From: JAKAGZ01 sp963772675
GTDB taxonomy: Bacteria > Bacteroidota > Ignavibacteria > Ignavibacteriales > Ignavibacteriaceae
Length of the DNA stretch: 64,000 nt
Assembly: GCA_963772675.1 (NCBI GenBank)
Contig: CAVYYF010000005.1
Location: 372,001-436,000 of the forward strand
Reading direction: 5' to 3'
Part shown: one piece after another, positions 38,227-47,814 of the stretch
How the letters are laid out: each line of letters begins with the position of its first letter
How positions within the stretch are numbered: the stretch's first letter is position 1
The notes under the pieces: model-generated
Seen by the model: only the letters and a program-made list of their open reading frames with translations
Database searches by the model: none
What the model was told of the DNA's origin: nothing
Translations under genes and position numbers: made by a program

Positions 38227-39180
38227 CTAAGCCGGGATAGATTCTAATTTTTGTTTCTTTAAGTTATTTACATACTCAGCAGCACTGAGAGCAGAAATGG
38301 TCCCATCAGCAACTGCAGTTGTTACTTGTCGAAATCTTTTTTGAATTGAATCACCTGCAGCATAAACACCGGGTATGTTTGTCATTAAATTTTTATCGAC
38401 TACGATTTCCTTCCATTCATTTAGTTCAACAATTCCTTCAAGAGTTTCAGTGTTGGGGACGTAGCCAATAAATATAAATACGCCCTCGATATTCATTTCA
38501 GAAATTACTCCAGTGCTTTGATTCTGAAATTTAACAGAAGTAAGTTTTTCCTGCCCGATGAATTCAATTATTTTGGATCCCATAATGAAATCTATCTTAC
38601 TATTCTTTCTTGCTTCTTCAACATAATGTCCAAATGCCTGGAAGTTATCGAATTGATGAACGACAGTAACTTTGGAAGCATACTTTGTGAGAGAAACAGC
38701 TTCTTCAAGAGCTGAATTCCCACCGCCCACAACTATAATTTCTTTGTCCTGGAAAAAATCACCGTCACAGGTTGCACAGTAAGAAATACCTTTTCCCTTA
38801 AAACCTTCTTCGCCTTTTGCGCCAATCATTCTTGATTTTCCACCAGTAGCAATTATAACGGCATCAGAAGTAAAAACATCTTTGTCGTTTATGGCTACTT
38901 TTTTTAATTCATCATTCAGATCAAGAGAGGTAATTTTTATGTTTGACCTTATTTTACATCCGAATTTCATGGCCTGTGATTTCATATTGCGTGCAAGCTC
39001 ATATCCACTAATGCTTTCAATGCCGGGATAATTTGCTATTTCGTGGGTCAGCACCATTTGTCCCCCCACAGCACCTTCATTTAATATCAATACATTCAAC
39101 TTTGCTCTTGATAAATAAATTCCTGCGGTCAATCCTGCAGCTCCGCCGCCAACAACAATTACATCAAAATGATTATCCAT
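38227..39180 (-). CDS. trxB: thioredoxin reductase
   Basis: A 317-residue NADPH-dependent thioredoxin-disulfide reductase: FAD motif VVGGGAAGLTAGIYLSRA, NADPH motif VVGGGNSALEEA, redox-active CATCDGDFF, and the C-terminal FAD segment GVYAAGDS. Length is normal. It is the last gene of a four-gene minus-strand run (glutaredoxin, groES, thioredoxin-like, trxB), which places it in a thiol-repair operon. Confidence 0.95.
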   Translation of the reverse strand: MDNHFDVIVVGGGAAGLTAGIYLSRAKLNVLILNEGAVGGQMVLTHEIANYPGIESISGYELARNMKSQAMKFGCKIRSNIKITSLDLNDELKKVAINDKDVFTSDAVIIATGGKSRMIGAKGEEGFKGKGISYCATCDGDFFQDKEIIVVGGGNSALEEAVSLTKYASKVTVVHQFDNFQAFGHYVEEARKNSKIDFIMGSKIIEFIGQEKLTSVKFQNQSTGVISEMNIEGVFIFIGYVPNTETLEGIVELNEWKEIVVDKNLMTNIPGVYAAGDSIQKRFRQVTTAVADGTISALSAAEYVNNLKKQKLESIPA

Positions 39181-39227
39181 TCTTTTTATCCGAATAATAA
39201 AAAGGGGAAAAGATCCCCCTTAATAAA

Positions 39228-39572
39228 TTAATTTGAAAAATTCTCGTCTAATATTTTTGTTATTTGATCTCTTGATTGTATGCTGCTTGTGGCTTTTACA
39301 ACCTTTCCGTTTTTGTAATAGACTACGAAAGGAAGTCCTGCAAAACTTCTACATTCCGGAAGATTTCTTATAACTTTTGCATCAGCTGAATCAAATTCCA
39401 TATCAGCAAATTTGACACTTTTGTATTCGCCTTCCAGTTCTTCCATCGATTCATAAACAGGAATACACATTGGCCCCATTCTGCCACAGCAGATCATTAC
39501 ATTTTCATTACTGTTTAATAGTTCAGAATGCTCATCTTCTGATAATACGTGAGTTAAATTTGTCTTTAACAT
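39228..39572 (-). CDS. thioredoxin-fold protein with atypical CCGRMGPMC motif
   Basis: A 114-residue thioredoxin-fold protein. In place of WCGPC it has MICCGRMGPMCIPVYE, with two adjacent Cys and a third six residues on; strand and cis-Pro positions (FAGLPFVVYYKNGKVV) are kept. It may be a specialised redox or non-redox partner of the reductase. Gene order places it 34 bases after groES and 47 before trxB. Confidence 0.8.
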   Translation of the reverse strand: MLKTNLTHVLSEDEHSELLNSNENVMICCGRMGPMCIPVYESMEELEGEYKSVKFADMEFDSADAKVIRNLPECRSFAGLPFVVYYKNGKVVKATSSIQSRDQITKILDENFSN

Positions 39573-39606
39573 TTTTTCATTCCATTATTTTAATTAGAAA
39601 AACATT

Positions 39607-39879
39607 TTAATCTTCTACTACGGCTAGAATGTCAGATCGCTGAAGCAGCTTATATTCCTTTCCATTCATTTCAACTTCATCGCCGCCATATTTAGTAAAT
39701 AAAACTTTATTTCCTTCTTTTACTTTTTCTCTCAGATCTTCATCTGTACCTACGGCGATAACCCGTCCAATGCGTGGTTTTTCTTTTGCCGTATCAGGGA
39801 TAATAATGCCGGAGGCAGTGGTTTCTTCAGCCTCTTCCGGTTCCAGGAGAATGCGGTCATCCAGTGGTTTAATTGTCAT
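39607..39879 (-). CDS. groES: co-chaperonin GroES (not paired with groEL)
   Basis: A 90-residue GroES-family protein: IKPLDDRILLEP at the N-terminus, a mobile-loop TTASGIIIPDTAKEKP, and VLFTKYGGDEVEMNGKEYKLL. GroES caps GroEL during folding. No groEL follows, which is unusual because the two are normally an operon; this may be a second copy. It is in a thiol-redox cluster 10 bases after a glutaredoxin gene, hinting at a stress role. Confidence 0.92.
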   Translation of the reverse strand: MTIKPLDDRILLEPEEAEETTASGIIIPDTAKEKPRIGRVIAVGTDEDLREKVKEGNKVLFTKYGGDEVEMNGKEYKLLQRSDILAVVED

Positions 39880-39889
39880 AAAATTTCCT

Positions 39890-40138
39890 TTAATTTTTTA
39901 AGTTTAATAATCTTTGAATTTTTGGTCTGTCGAAACCTACTATTGGCTGGTTGTTTATGAGAATAACAGGTACTCCCATTTGTCCTGTCCTGCGCATCAT
40001 GTCCCTTGCTGCTGACTGATCACGTGAAACATCAACATCAGTAAAACGGATGTTCATTTCCCGAAAATATCTTTTTGCAGCATTACAATAGCTGCAGGTA
40101 GGTGTCGAAAATACGATTATTTTTGGCTGTGAATTCAT
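39890..40138 (-). CDS. glutaredoxin-like protein
   Basis: An 82-residue glutaredoxin/NrdH-fold protein with the CSYC active site in FSTPTCSYCNAAKRYF, and the MGVPVILINNQPIVGFDRP segment holding the cis-Pro and glutathione-side TVP-like region. It heads the redox operon. An alternative is a glutaredoxin used with thioredoxin reductase, as for NrdH. Confidence 0.9.
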   Translation of the reverse strand: MNSQPKIIVFSTPTCSYCNAAKRYFREMNIRFTDVDVSRDQSAARDMMRRTGQMGVPVILINNQPIVGFDRPKIQRLLNLKN

Positions 40139-40363
40139 ATTAATACTTTTTTTTATGTACTATAGGATTCACAAAAATTAAAAAGGATTCCTTGGTTTTG
40201 ATTGAATTTTAAGGGCTCTGTATATATAATAAAAGTCTTTGCTGGAAGTGCAAACTTTATTTGAACATCTATCACTAATAAAATTTAAGAGAGGATAGAA
40301 TTTGTAATTATCCGGAGTGGAGAATAAAGAAATTCAATACTATCAGACCATTACGATTTATCT
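40139..40363. other. intergenic region upstream of the redox operon
   Basis: AT-rich, without a credible gene. Presumably carries the promoter of the glutaredoxin-groES-trxB operon. Confidence 0.45.
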
Positions 40364-40636
40364 CAGAATTATCCTAACCGGTTTAATCCTGCAACCACTA
40401 TCGAATAGGAATTACCTAAAGATGCTTTTGTAAAGCTTTTAGTTTATGATATTCTTGGAAGGGAAGTAAGAACACTCGTTAATGAAGAAAAAGCTGCAGG
40501 AAGTTATAAAGTAATATTTAACGGAAGTAATTTGCCCAGCGGGGTATATTTTTACAGGATTACATTCACAAATTCAGACAGCAAGCTTGTCAATGATAAT
40601 TTAGGTAAAGTGAATAAAATGCTGTTAATAAAATAA
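40364..40636 (+). pseudogene. orphan type IX secretion C-terminal sorting domain (remnant)
   Basis: Reading from 40364 gives QNYPNRFNPATTIE, a stop codon, then ELPKDAFVKLLVYDILGREV, EKAAGSYKVIFNGSNLPSG and VYFYRITF, ending at 40636. This is a complete Por/T9SS C-terminal sorting domain, which directs proteins through the outer membrane. No passenger protein precedes it: upstream frames are full of stops. It is the tail of a deleted or decayed secreted protein. Confidence 0.85.
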
Positions 40637-41002
40637 CAAATTTTGTGTTTTTTAATCAAAAGAAGTTAAATCAGATATTGTTATTAACTGTCTATTATAA
40701 CCATTTATAGATTCAGATTACCCTTAAGCCAGAAAAAATGGACTTTAAAGGGAAAAATAATTAAAATTAATGCCCTAAATAGTTTGACTATAAATATTTA
40801 GCTTTTTAAACGATTTTTAGGGGCAAAGTGACCAAAAATTAAACTATTTTCATTCCCTAATATATTTGGATCTTATTACTTATTAAAGAGCATCAAATTA
40901 TAATAGCTATCATGGTCTTAGGCCTTAAATTTTATTTGCTTTTGTTTGAATAAGTATCTGTTCTATCTGGTTTTGGTTTTTTAATAAAGTAGGAGATTGA
41001 CT
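40637..41002. other. intergenic region, no gene
   Basis: AT-rich sequence holding the promoter of the OmpA gene. No open frame, RNA or hairpin was recognised. Confidence 0.5.
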
Positions 41003-42454
41003 ATGAAATTAAAAATTTTACTTTTTTTACTGGTGATTGGGCTAAGTTATTTTTCATATGCACAGGAGAGCGAATTTAAAGCAAATAATTCGTTATCAGG
41101 GGTGGTTGTTCTTACCGGTGAAGGGGGTGTAACAGTCGGACAAACAGATTATTCCAGCATAAAAATAAACTACCTTGGCAAAGGATCAGTCGAGTATATT
41201 ATACCGTCTGAATCAAAAAGTAATCTGATTCTCAGATTATTTGGCGGATCCGGACTTTTATCCGGAACCAGCACATACTTAACACCACGTGAATTAAATA
41301 CTTCACTCAGTTTTATCGGTACGGGACTTGGTTTTACAACTCAATTGTCAGATGTTGTATATCCTTATATAGGGCTTGGTGCATCCTTTATGTGGGTTAC
41401 TCCAAAAGATAACAGTGGTAATAACGTTACACCAATGTTTAAGATTCTTGGACTTAACGCTGATCTCGGTGTTCGTTTTATGATAAACAGGGATTGGAGT
41501 ATCAATATAGGTGGAGGTGCCATAACAGGAGCTGAAGATGCTAATGATGATAAATTTGACGGTCAAATTCGCGGACCACATAAGGATTGGATTTTTACAG
41601 GGACCATTGGGATTTCATATTTTATTGGCAGAGATAAAGATGCGGACAACGACGGTGTTTTTGATTCAAACGATATGTGTCCAAACACGCCGAGAGGAGT
41701 TAAAGTTGATCAGTTTGGTTGCCCCATTGATTCGGATGGTGACAGGATTCCTGATTATCTGGATAAATGCGAAAACACACCTTTGGGAGTTAAAGTTGAT
41801 GCAAATGGTTGTCCGTTAGATTCAGATGCCGATGGAGTGCCAGACTATCTTGATAACTGTTCTAATACTCCGGCAAGAGTTCAAGTTGATGAAAAAGGAT
41901 GTCCGCTGGATTCGGACAATGATGGAGTTCCGGATTATCTTGACAGATGCCCGGGCACACCAGCCTATGTTAAAGTTGATCTTAATGGTTGTCCGTTAGA
42001 TGCAGATCGTGATGGAGTTCCGGATTATCTTGATAAGTGTCCAAACACACCGGCAGGTACAAAGGTTGATGATATCGGGTGTCCAAAAGGAGCCGGAAAA
42101 CAGGTTGGAACACTAACGCTGGGTGTTGATGCAGCATTTAATTCCGGTAAATATGAATTATTGCCAGGAGCCTATCGCAACTTGATAGCTCTGGCGTTAA
42201 CATTGAAAGATCATCCTAATTACAAAGCTGAAATTAATGGATATACCGATTCAATGGGAAAGGCAGAGTCAAATCTGATTTTATCCCAGAAAAGAGCACA
42301 GGCAGTTGCTGATTATCTGGTTAGTCAGGGAATTGATAGAAGCAGGTTGGAAATCATAGCCCACGGTGAATCTGATCCTATTTCCTCAAATAGCACACGT
42401 GAAGGAAGGGCACAGAACAGAAGAGTCGACATAAGATTAATTTCAACTGAATAA
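41003..42454 (+). CDS. OmpA family outer-membrane protein with thrombospondin-3 repeats
   Basis: A 483-residue protein: signal peptide (KILLFLLVIGLSYFSYAQ), an N-terminal eight-stranded barrel-like region (about 25-205), five calcium-binding TSP3 repeats (about 212-365, each DSDNDGVPDYLDxCxxTP-like followed by KVDxxGCP), and a C-terminal OmpA peptidoglycan-binding domain (INGYTDSMGKAESN, RAQAVADYL, GRAQNRRVDI). ATG 41003 with AGGAG is used; a TTG two codons earlier is less likely. It anchors the outer membrane to peptidoglycan. Confidence 0.93.
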   Translation: MKLKILLFLLVIGLSYFSYAQESEFKANNSLSGVVVLTGEGGVTVGQTDYSSIKINYLGKGSVEYIIPSESKSNLILRLFGGSGLLSGTSTYLTPRELNTSLSFIGTGLGFTTQLSDVVYPYIGLGASFMWVTPKDNSGNNVTPMFKILGLNADLGVRFMINRDWSINIGGGAITGAEDANDDKFDGQIRGPHKDWIFTGTIGISYFIGRDKDADNDGVFDSNDMCPNTPRGVKVDQFGCPIDSDGDRIPDYLDKCENTPLGVKVDANGCPLDSDADGVPDYLDNCSNTPARVQVDEKGCPLDSDNDGVPDYLDRCPGTPAYVKVDLNGCPLDADRDGVPDYLDKCPNTPAGTKVDDIGCPKGAGKQVGTLTLGVDAAFNSGKYELLPGAYRNLIALALTLKDHPNYKAEINGYTDSMGKAESNLILSQKRAQAVADYLVSQGIDRSRLEIIAHGESDPISSNSTREGRAQNRRVDIRLISTE

Positions 42455-42490
42455 AATTTATTCCTGCTAAGAAATAATTCCTCATTTCAC

Positions 42491-42531
42491 ATCCCGTTAT
42501 GACTATTTGTTATAACGGGATTTTTATTTTT
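42491..42531 (+). terminator. intrinsic terminator of the OmpA gene
   Basis: ATCCCGTTAT (42491-42500) pairs with ATAACGGGAT (42512-42521), followed by TTTTATTTTT. Confidence 0.9.
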
Positions 42532-42708
42532 ACCCCGGTCATTTGTTATAAAATTTTTTCTGAAGCAAAATTGGGGGAGATTACATTTCAATTAACAAGA
42601 TTTTGGTAGTTATCAGCCAACTAATTTTTATACGCGCCGCAAGTTTTTCAAACATACAACGTCTAATTATTTGAACGCAGAAATAATCAATAAAATAAAG
42701 GAAAAACT

Positions 42709-43113
42709 ATGTTAAAGAAAAAGATGTTCGTAGTGGTATTGGGCGCGTTTTTATTTACTGGCCTGGCAATCTCGCAGCCGCCCACGAAAGAGCAAAAACT
42801 TGATCTTCTTTCAAAGAAGCTTGATCTTAATGCACAACAGATAAAAGCTGTTGACCAGATTCTGACAGGGTTGAAAAAACAACTTGATCAGCTTCGTGAA
42901 AGGAGGTGGAATTTCGATGATCAGGCGATGAAAGATATGAAGCAGATATTTGATAAGGAAGATGCACAGATTGAAAAAAAACTCACAGATTCACAAAAGA
43001 AATTATTTGCTGAATTAAAAAAAGAAAGAGAAAATAATCAACCGCCAATGGGTCCGCCACGTGAAGAAAGGCGTGAGATGCCGCTGGGTCCCCCGCCTTC
43101 CCAGGGACGTTGA
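42709..43113 (+). CDS. Spy/CpxP-like periplasmic protein
   Basis: A 134-residue exported helical protein: signal peptide (MFVVVLGAFLFTGLAISQ), then a charged helical region with KLDLNAQQIKAVDQIL and LTDSQKKLFAELKKE (LTxxQ-like), ending in a Pro/Arg-rich tail. This pattern resembles Spy/CpxP chaperones that respond to envelope or metal stress. Family assignment is moderate. Confidence 0.7.
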   Translation: MLKKKMFVVVLGAFLFTGLAISQPPTKEQKLDLLSKKLDLNAQQIKAVDQILTGLKKQLDQLRERRWNFDDQAMKDMKQIFDKEDAQIEKKLTDSQKKLFAELKKERENNQPPMGPPREERREMPLGPPPSQGR

Positions 43114-43149
43114 CAGGATAATAACTTGTGCTAATTAGGTAATGCAATT

Positions 43150-43190
43150 GCTGTCTCAAAATTTAAACAATTTTTGAGACAGCTATTTTA
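43150..43190 (+). terminator. intrinsic terminator of the Spy-like gene
   Basis: GCTGTCTCAAAA (43150-43161) and TTTTGAGACAGC (43172-43183) form a perfect 12-bp stem, followed by TATTTTAT. Confidence 0.85.
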
Positions 43191-43320
43191 TATTAATTTC
43201 AGGCCGATTAAAAACTAATTATCTATTATATTACATGAACAGATTCATTATATTTTCCTTAAAAGGAATTTTTAATCAGAAAAATTATAAATATTAATAA
43301 CGGGATAAATTAAAAGAAAT

Positions 43321-44178
43321 ATGGGTAGACTTATAATACTGGCTGGTGGAATTTCGTCAAGAATGAAAAAGCCAGTTTCATCCGTATTAAATATTGATGA
43401 GAAGCTTTTAAAAGAAACCGAAACAAAAGCCAAGTCAATGTTAAGTGTAGGAATGAATGATCGCCCCTTTATGGATTACCTTCTTTATAATGCTGTCGAA
43501 GCAGGTTTTCGTGATGTTTTAATAGTTCTTAATGAAAAAGATGACAGCATTAAAAGCTATTACGGCTTGGAGGATGAAGGGAATGAATTTTTAAACCTGA
43601 AGATAAGTTATGCGATCCAGAAAATTCCAGAAGGTAGGGTAAAACCCCTTGGAACCGCAGATGCATTGTTACAGGGATTACAGCAAAAAAGAGATTGGGC
43701 AGGTAGTAAATTCATAGTTTGCAATTCTGATAATCTTTATTCAGTAGTGGCTTTAAGATTATTGTTGGAAGATGAACATTTAAATTCTTTGATAGATTAC
43801 AACAGAGAGGCCCTCGAATTTGAAAGGTCGAGAATTTTAAAATTTGCAGTTATTACTAAAAATGAAGAAAGATATTTAACTGATATAATTGAAAAACCGA
43901 ATGAAGAAGAATTAGAGAAAGCTAAAGATAAAAATGGAGTTATCGGGGTGAGCATGAACATTTTTAGCTTTAGTTACGATTTAATTTATCGCTACCTTGA
44001 AAGAACACCGATTCATCCAGTCAGAAATGAAAAAGAAATACCTTCCGCGTTAACAATAATGATAAAAGAGAATCCCCAAAGTATGTATTGTTATCCTTTG
44101 TCCGAACATGTACCTGATCTTACTGAAAAAGAAGATATTCCTGCTGTCAAGAAATACCTTCAAGAGAAATTTAAATAA
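43321..44178 (+). CDS. nucleotidyltransferase (sugar-nucleotide type)
   Basis: A 285-residue NTP-transferase domain protein: MGRLIILAGGISSRMKKP at the N-terminus is the nucleotide-binding signature, MLSVGMNDRPFMDYLL supplies the acceptor-side Lys/Arg-like region, and FIVCNSDNLYS holds the metal-binding Asp. It is like glucose-1-phosphate thymidylyl/uridylyl transferases, but the sugar is unknown. Insertion VLNIDEKLLKETETKAKSM lengthens the loop after the GG motif compared with RmlA. It stands alone. Confidence 0.82.
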   Translation: MGRLIILAGGISSRMKKPVSSVLNIDEKLLKETETKAKSMLSVGMNDRPFMDYLLYNAVEAGFRDVLIVLNEKDDSIKSYYGLEDEGNEFLNLKISYAIQKIPEGRVKPLGTADALLQGLQQKRDWAGSKFIVCNSDNLYSVVALRLLLEDEHLNSLIDYNREALEFERSRILKFAVITKNEERYLTDIIEKPNEEELEKAKDKNGVIGVSMNIFSFSYDLIYRYLERTPIHPVRNEKEIPSALTIMIKENPQSMYCYPLSEHVPDLTEKEDIPAVKKYLQEKFK

Positions 44179-44201
44179 TTCCTTTAAAAAGAATGCCCTG
44201 A

Positions 44202-45172
44202 TCAAAACGAAATGTCATACTGAAAAACAGGTATTATGAAAAGAGATTTTGAAGACGATTCAATCTGGGTTTCCTTCAAAATTCTGATTCCTAAATTAAT
44301 CCTGCTATTTCCTGGTAAGGTAAAGTAAAGTCCCGGCGTAAGATTAAAGAAACCAGCTGTTGCGTCACCTCTTTTATCTATTGTGTATACTGTCGTCTGA
44401 AGCGAATAATAACTTTTGCTTGGTGTTGAAGGAGAGTAGCTTATCAGAGATTGTGTAAAATACCCGACATAGATGAAAAAATTAATAGGCGCATCTTCAA
44501 ATTTTGAATTATATGTAAGCGAGACGTAAGGATTGAAGTTAGTATTTATATCTTCATCTTCAAAAAAAGCAACGCTGCTTGAATTAATTCCTCCTCCTGA
44601 AATATCTGTCACCACCACTGATGAAGCATCGTAAAGAACCTGTTGCCAATCAAGGCCGAAATCAATCCTCAAGGCTCCGTTATGGCTCTCACTATAAATA
44701 CCAAATCCGAAATTGCCGCCATATAAGCTTCTTTGATTTTGAATTGCGTAATTGAGACCAAATGAAAATGCAAAAACATTTGATAATCTCAAATCTGAAT
44801 TTACGAACATTGAAAAATTAGGATTGATTCCATTGAAAATTATTTTCATTAAATTATAGATATTATTGCCCGATCTTTATAGTTCTTTGCCCGTTCACTA
44901 CGAATGGTGTCAACCTGAAAGAAGCCGGAATCATTAACCTTACTATGTTCTCCTACAATTCCCTGAATGCTTTTTGTATTGTTAAAGTTTACACCAACTG
45001 AAATAGTGGCTTTTTCATTTTGTTTGTCTTTTGTAATGTTTAATGGCGGTGCTTTGATTGGGCCATCGATTTCAACATTCTGCAAATAGATTGTCTTGAT
45101 TTACTGTTATGCAGCCCTGTAGGAAGTAAATGAGGAGAAAGACAAAAAATTAAGAACTAGTGATTTTTTCAT
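44202..45172 (-). pseudogene. outer-membrane lipoprotein broken by three frameshifts
   Basis: From ATG 45172, with a GGGG-rich site upstream, the reading can be stitched as a lipoprotein signal MKKSLVLNFFVFLLIYF-LQGC (lipobox), then VEIDGPIKAPPLN and VDTIRSERAKNYK, then RSGNNIYNLMKIIFNGINPN and a beta-rich region with alternating polar/apolar strands ending VFQYDISF at 44202. Breaks are near 45145, 45090 and 44866. No family is recognised; the C-terminal half looks like a barrel or beta-sandwich. Could be a functional gene with assembly indels, since each break is one base. Confidence 0.65.
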
Positions 45173-45354
45173 ATTTCCCCCCTTTGGAAATTTTATGATT
45201 AAATTTAATTATATAATATAGTAAAATTTTTTTTGACCTAATATTATTCTATGTAGCAGTGGTTTTATTACAAAATTCCCATGTCCGTTTGTAACCTTTT
45301 GCCTAATTGTTTCGTCATTAACTTATATATATTCTTTATATTTTATTGGGAAGA

Positions 45355-47748
45355 ATGAAAACAATAGTTACTGTCTTCTTAATATTTGCGGGGATTACTT
45401 ACGGGCAATCCGAAGTAATTATGGGGAAGGTATATGACGACAGCACAAACATACCACTTCAATATGCTTCAATATTATTAGCAGGAACTAACAGGGGGAC
45501 AATTTCAAATTCAGACGGCGAATTTAAGCTAAAAGTAGAGAATAAACCCTGTACTCTAATCGTAAGATACGTTGGTTATGAAACAGACACCGTAAAAATT
45601 TCCATTCCTGCGGACAAAATTGTTATGATAAAGATGGTCAGGCAGCCGGTAACGCTAAGTGAGGTCGTTGTTACAGATGAAGATCCTGCAAATGCAATAA
45701 TACATGAAGCAATCAAAAGGAAAAAGGTTAATCGGAAAGGGCTTAAAAACTTTGAATATAATGTTTACTCAAAAAATATTTTTGCGTCTGAAGGGGAAGT
45801 GGACCTTCTTGAAGAAACTTTTCTGAAAGGTTATTCTCTTGTAGGGAAATGGGAAAAGGAATTCATCATAAAGACGCATAAAACAGAAAACCTGAAAAAA
45901 GAAAAGGATAATTTTGATATAAAGTTCAGTGATAAACGTTTCCTGGATTTTTCTTCCGATACTCTTGATATTTTGATGAATAAATTATTTCTCCCTTTAG
46001 CTGATAATGCCTTCGATTATTATAATTATAAATTATTAAACATTATTGAAACCTCTTCTGCTCCGATTTATGTGATTAAAGTAATTCCTAAATCTAAAAT
46101 TCAGCCTCTGGTTCAAGGCAAAATTTATATTGAAGGGGAAAATTACGCCATATGCAAGGTTGAACTTTCCACAAGCAAAGGAGTAAGATTTCCATATATT
46201 CATAACATGGACATTAATTTTAAACAGACACTCGGAAAGTACGATGGTTACTGGCTGCCCGATTATTCGGAAATAAAGGGTTCGCTTGATTTTAGCCTAA
46301 ACGGAATGCTTTCTTTAGATTCCCTTGGCTTTCATACTGTTAATAGTATTGGTGGTTATAAAATTAATCGGCAAATTCCTGACTCTGTAGTTAAGGCTGT
46401 ACAATCACAGTATGGTGGATTTACAGCTGACACTTCCCAAAATAAACCTCAGCCCGTTCAGATTTCTGATACTGAAATAGACAGTTTGAGACCCGTGCCA
46501 CTGACAAAAGCAGAGGTGAAAGCGTACACAACGCTTGATAGCACAAAAACAATAGAAAAATTAATCAAACCAAAAGGTTTGCTTGCCGGATTAATACCGG
46601 ATGAGCATAACAAAAAAGAATCTTCTGATAAAAATTTTCTTGGGAAAATTCCCAGGTATCTATTTAAATATATCTATGCTAATAATAACAGGGTAGAAAA
46701 TATAACACTTGGTGCAAAATACAAGTCCGGCTTTTCAAATAATAAAATTAACCTGAAAGGTTTTGTAGGCTATTCATTTGGAATGAAAAAAGCCTTAGGT
46801 TCTCTTTCTTTTGGGGTAAACTTAAAGAATAGCTTTGTTAGTTCTTTGAATATGAAAGTATTTAACGTTGCCAAAGAATGGCAGATTCCGTCTCCTTATA
46901 CAGAAATTATAAATTCATTATCTGTGTTCTTTGGTTTCGAAGATCAATTTAATTATTACTATTCTACCGGCTTTAGTTTTGGTTTAACTAAAAAAATCGG
47001 GAAGGATTTTTCAGCAGAGGTTAATTTTATCTCAGAAAACCAGAGGACTATAAAAAAAGATAAATATTTCACTCTCTTTAACCGGAATCGTTTTGTGAGA
47101 GAGAATCCCACCATAAAGAATGGTTTTGACAGGAAGCTAGAACTTTCACTAAACGTTGGAAAGTCTCCCCTGGAGTTGCAAATTATGCCGGAGAGTGGAT
47201 TAGTAACCAACATCGACCTTTCACAAGATTTTCTGAAGAGTGATTTTGATTACTTTAAAATATTTTTGGCTGGACAGTTAAGTACAAAAACTTTTTATAA
47301 CGAATTATTTGTTGCCCCATATTTACAATTTAATTTTGAAGCGGCATATATAAGCGGGAAATATGGACCTCAGCATATCTTCACGCCTATTACGTCATTA
47401 GGATTTTACTCTCCTGCGAGTTCGTTTAAAGGTTTAATGCCTTACCAGTTTGTTGGTGATAAAATGATTGCTTTACACCTTGAGCATAACTGGAGGACAA
47501 TAATTTTTCAATCATTGAATCTTGATTTTCTTGCTGATCTCGATCTTGATATTATTACCGGTGTTTCGGCTTTGAAGATCGATAACGATAGTAATTACCT
47601 TCCGGAACTTATTCAGAAGAAACTCTATTGGGAAACGTACATAGGGATTTCAAGAATAATGACAATCTTGAGGTTGGATTTCTATTATAATTCCTTCAAA
47701 CATTTTGGAGCAACACTAAGCACAGCAATTTTGTTTAACTCTATGTGA
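45355..47748 (+). CDS. DUF5686 outer-membrane protein with carboxypeptidase-like regulatory domain
   Basis: A 797-residue exported protein. After the signal peptide (TVFLIFAGITYGQ) comes a carboxypeptidase-like regulatory domain (about 20-100; MGKVYDDSTNIPLQYASILL, GTNRGTISNSDGEFKL), then a DUF5686 region with predicted beta strands to the C-terminus. This pairing is characteristic of Bacteroidota and is thought to form an outer-membrane barrel; its substrate is unknown. ATG 45355 is used; an in-frame TTG three codons earlier is less likely. Confidence 0.87.
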   Translation: MKTIVTVFLIFAGITYGQSEVIMGKVYDDSTNIPLQYASILLAGTNRGTISNSDGEFKLKVENKPCTLIVRYVGYETDTVKISIPADKIVMIKMVRQPVTLSEVVVTDEDPANAIIHEAIKRKKVNRKGLKNFEYNVYSKNIFASEGEVDLLEETFLKGYSLVGKWEKEFIIKTHKTENLKKEKDNFDIKFSDKRFLDFSSDTLDILMNKLFLPLADNAFDYYNYKLLNIIETSSAPIYVIKVIPKSKIQPLVQGKIYIEGENYAICKVELSTSKGVRFPYIHNMDINFKQTLGKYDGYWLPDYSEIKGSLDFSLNGMLSLDSLGFHTVNSIGGYKINRQIPDSVVKAVQSQYGGFTADTSQNKPQPVQISDTEIDSLRPVPLTKAEVKAYTTLDSTKTIEKLIKPKGLLAGLIPDEHNKKESSDKNFLGKIPRYLFKYIYANNNRVENITLGAKYKSGFSNNKINLKGFVGYSFGMKKALGSLSFGVNLKNSFVSSLNMKVFNVAKEWQIPSPYTEIINSLSVFFGFEDQFNYYYSTGFSFGLTKKIGKDFSAEVNFISENQRTIKKDKYFTLFNRNRFVRENPTIKNGFDRKLELSLNVGKSPLELQIMPESGLVTNIDLSQDFLKSDFDYFKIFLAGQLSTKTFYNELFVAPYLQFNFEAAYISGKYGPQHIFTPITSLGFYSPASSFKGLMPYQFVGDKMIALHLEHNWRTIIFQSLNLDFLADLDLDIITGVSALKIDNDSNYLPELIQKKLYWETYIGISRIMTILRLDFYYNSFKHFGATLSTAILFNSM

Positions 47749-47814
47749 GTAGCAGAAAATCGGGGAGACGCCGGTTTTATGAATGATAACACGACGTCTC
47801 TCAGTTAGAAGTTT

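Noticed and set aside
41630..42080. Repetitive DNA within the OmpA gene, considered as a tandem repeat or CRISPR-like array
   Set aside because: It is the coding sequence of five calcium-binding TSP3 repeats, in frame throughout.
47765..47800. Possible terminator between DUF5686 and M13 genes
   Set aside because: Only a 6-bp stem with a long loop and no T-run.
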